This document shows positions 23,503-24,299 of a stretch of DNA of 24,299 nt, one piece after another. The DNA is from JBGSYN01 sp041750975 (lineage in GTDB: Bacteria; Pseudomonadota; Alphaproteobacteria; Geminicoccales; Geminicoccaceae). The stretch's first letter is position 1. Every line of letters starts with the position of its first letter. The translations under genes and the position numbers were made by a program. The notes beneath the pieces are model-generated. The model did no database searches, was not told where the DNA came from, and saw only the letters and a list, made by a program, of their open reading frames with translations. The stretch is from assembly GCA_041750975.1 (NCBI GenBank), contig JBGSYN010000223.1, positions 1-24,299 on the forward strand, in the 5' to 3' direction.

Positions 23503-23828
23503 GGTCTCACCACCGGGCCATGGGGCGCCGAGACCAGCTTCAGGAACGTCCGGTCCTCACGCAGCAGGAATTTTTCCTGTTGCGCGAACGCGTAGTTCTC
23601 CCGGCCTAGCGGATCGGCCGCGAGCCTCGCTCGATAGGCCTCGTAGGCCGCCAGGCTCTCTACATTGTAGACGCCATAGGCGAGCGTGCTCGAGCCCTCG
23701 TGCGGCGCGAAATAGCCGATCAGATCGGCGCCGCAACGCGGGATGGCCTCATCCCAATTGCGCGCATAGTCGACGAACTGGGCGCGCTTGGTGGGGTCGA
23801 TGTGATATCGGATGAAGCAGGTGATCAT
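23499..23828 (-). CDS. NIPSNAP family-like protein
   Basis: A 109-residue protein beginning M-I-T-C-F-I-R-Y-H-I-D-P and containing W-D-E-A-I-P-R-C-G-A-D-L-I-G-Y-F-A-P-H-E-G, then Y-N-V-E-S-L-A-A-Y-E-A-Y-R and an E-N-Y-x-F-A segment. This is the single-domain bacterial NIPSNAP pattern, again a ferredoxin-like dimeric fold, function unknown. The start at 23828 has GGAG about 8 nt upstream; a GTG-type start at 23867 would add 13 unlikely residues. It is the first gene of the minus-strand operon with the ABM-like and EamA genes. Its 5' side faces the ArsR-type regulator 84 nt away. Confidence 0.85.
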   Translation of the reverse strand: MITCFIRYHIDPTKRAQFVDYARNWDEAIPRCGADLIGYFAPHEGSSTLAYGVYNVESLAAYEAYRARLAADPLGRENYAFAQQEKFLLREDRTFLKLVSAPHGPVVRP

Positions 23829-23894
23829 GCGGGAACTCCGATCGGGTGTCTCTGCCGGTACACACATCTATAGCGCCTTGCCTCTCGCTCATGC

Positions 23895-23910
23895 TTCGAT
23901 TACGGTCGAA
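23895..23910. promoter_or_regulatory. Candidate ArsR operator
   Basis: TTCGA-N6-TCGAA is a perfect 5-nt inverted repeat ending 2 nt before the ArsR ATG and lying in the divergent gap with the NIPSNAP-like operon. ArsR-family repressors bind such short dyads. A TATAGA on the minus strand (23876-23871) could serve as -10 for the operon, but no good -35 was found. Weak evidence. Confidence 0.35.
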
Positions 23911-23912
23911 CT

Positions 23913-24299
23913 ATGAAAGACGGACCTAATATTGCCTTGCTCGGCACGCTGATCGGCGATCCGGGCCGGGCCAACATGCTGACCGCCCTGATGAGCGGCA
24001 AGGCGCTGACCGCAAGCGAGCTCGCCGGCGAAGCCGGCATCACCTCGCAGACCGCAAGCTCGCATCTGGCCAAACTCGAGAGCGGCGGCTTGGTGCGGCA
24101 GCGCAAGCAGGGCCGGCACCGCTATTTCTCGCTGAGCGATCAGGATGTGTCAGACCTCCTCGAGCTGATGATGGGCGTTGCCGCCAAGCGGGGCCATCTT
24201 CGCACCCGAACCGGCCCGAGCGATCCGGCACTTAGAAAGGCCCGCGTCTGCTATAATCACCTCGCCGGCGAAATGGCTGTCCGCATGCTCGACAGCCTC
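23913..24299 (+). CDS. ArsR-family transcriptional regulator, 3' end outside window
   Basis: Partial gene; 129 codons are open to the last base. The N-terminal winged helix is clear: L-L-G-T-L-I-G-D-P-G-R-A-N-M-L at 9-23, L-T-A-S-E-L-A-G-E-A-G-I at 32-43, the recognition helix S-Q-T-A-S-S-H-L-A-K-L at 45-55 and the wing G-L-V-R-Q-R-K-Q-G-R-H-R-Y-F. The following R-K-A-R-V-C-Y-N-H-L-A-G-E-M-A-V near 108-123 is a conserved segment in a longer ArsR subgroup with a C-terminal extension. No cysteine pair for metal binding is seen in the recognition helix, so the ligand is probably not a classic metal. It is divergent from the NIPSNAP-ABM-EamA operon and is the likely regulator of it. Confidence 0.88.
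   Translation, partial: MKDGPNIALLGTLIGDPGRANMLTALMSGKALTASELAGEAGITSQTASSHLAKLESGGLVRQRKQGRHRYFSLSDQDVSDLLELMMGVAAKRGHLRTRTGPSDPALRKARVCYNHLAGEMAVRMLDSL

Overview
The window looks like a chromosomal stretch from a GC-rich alphaproteobacterium, in the Hyphomicrobiales/Rhodospirillales range. This is inferred from the codon style, the long bifunctional PutA, the DUF1194 and DUF1330 proteins, a YqaA-type membrane protein and a LacI-controlled ABC uptake operon. Genes are densely packed on both strands. I see no rRNA, tRNA, CRISPR array, transposase or prophage gene.

Left part (1-7313): a minus-strand operon for uptake and catabolism of a carbohydrate or sugar acid. In transcription order it holds a mandelate racemase/galactonate dehydratase-like enzyme, a periplasmic sugar-binding protein and two ABC permeases; the ATPase is not in the window. 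A divergent LacI-type regulator, a formylglycine sulfatase and a small DUF1330 protein lie on the plus strand. Between the two arms is a good promoter with a near-perfect palindrome just downstream of its -10, the expected layout for LacI-type repression. The set suggests use of a sulfated or sulfate-associated sugar acid.

Middle (7317-10428): an exported von Willebrand-like DUF1194 protein is divergent from a large regulator with a SARP/BTAD DNA-binding half, one membrane span, a TolB-like domain and TPR-like repeats. Three heptamers at exact 11-bp spacing lie upstream of the regulator's probable promoter, resembling SARP binding sites. This is one of the two most interesting loci.

10413-16873: glutamate dehydrogenase and PutA are divergent, together converting proline to glutamate to 2-oxoglutarate. 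A YqaA/DedA-like membrane protein and a small two-EF-hand protein with a Ser/Gly/Gln-rich tail follow.

16943-22073: a plus-strand run holds an aldose 1-epimerase-like protein, polyphosphate:AMP phosphotransferase, then a compact four-gene cluster. The cluster comprises a tyrosinase catalytic domain, a separate small protein resembling the plant polyphenol-oxidase C-terminal (KFDV) domain, a glyoxalase/VOC protein, and a Fic-like protein whose catalytic motif is altered. The split polyphenol oxidase and the degenerate Fic protein are the second focus of interest.

Right end (22238-24299): an EamA exporter, an ABM-type mono-oxygenase-like protein and a NIPSNAP-like protein form a tight minus-strand operon, divergent from an ArsR-type regulator cut by the window edge.
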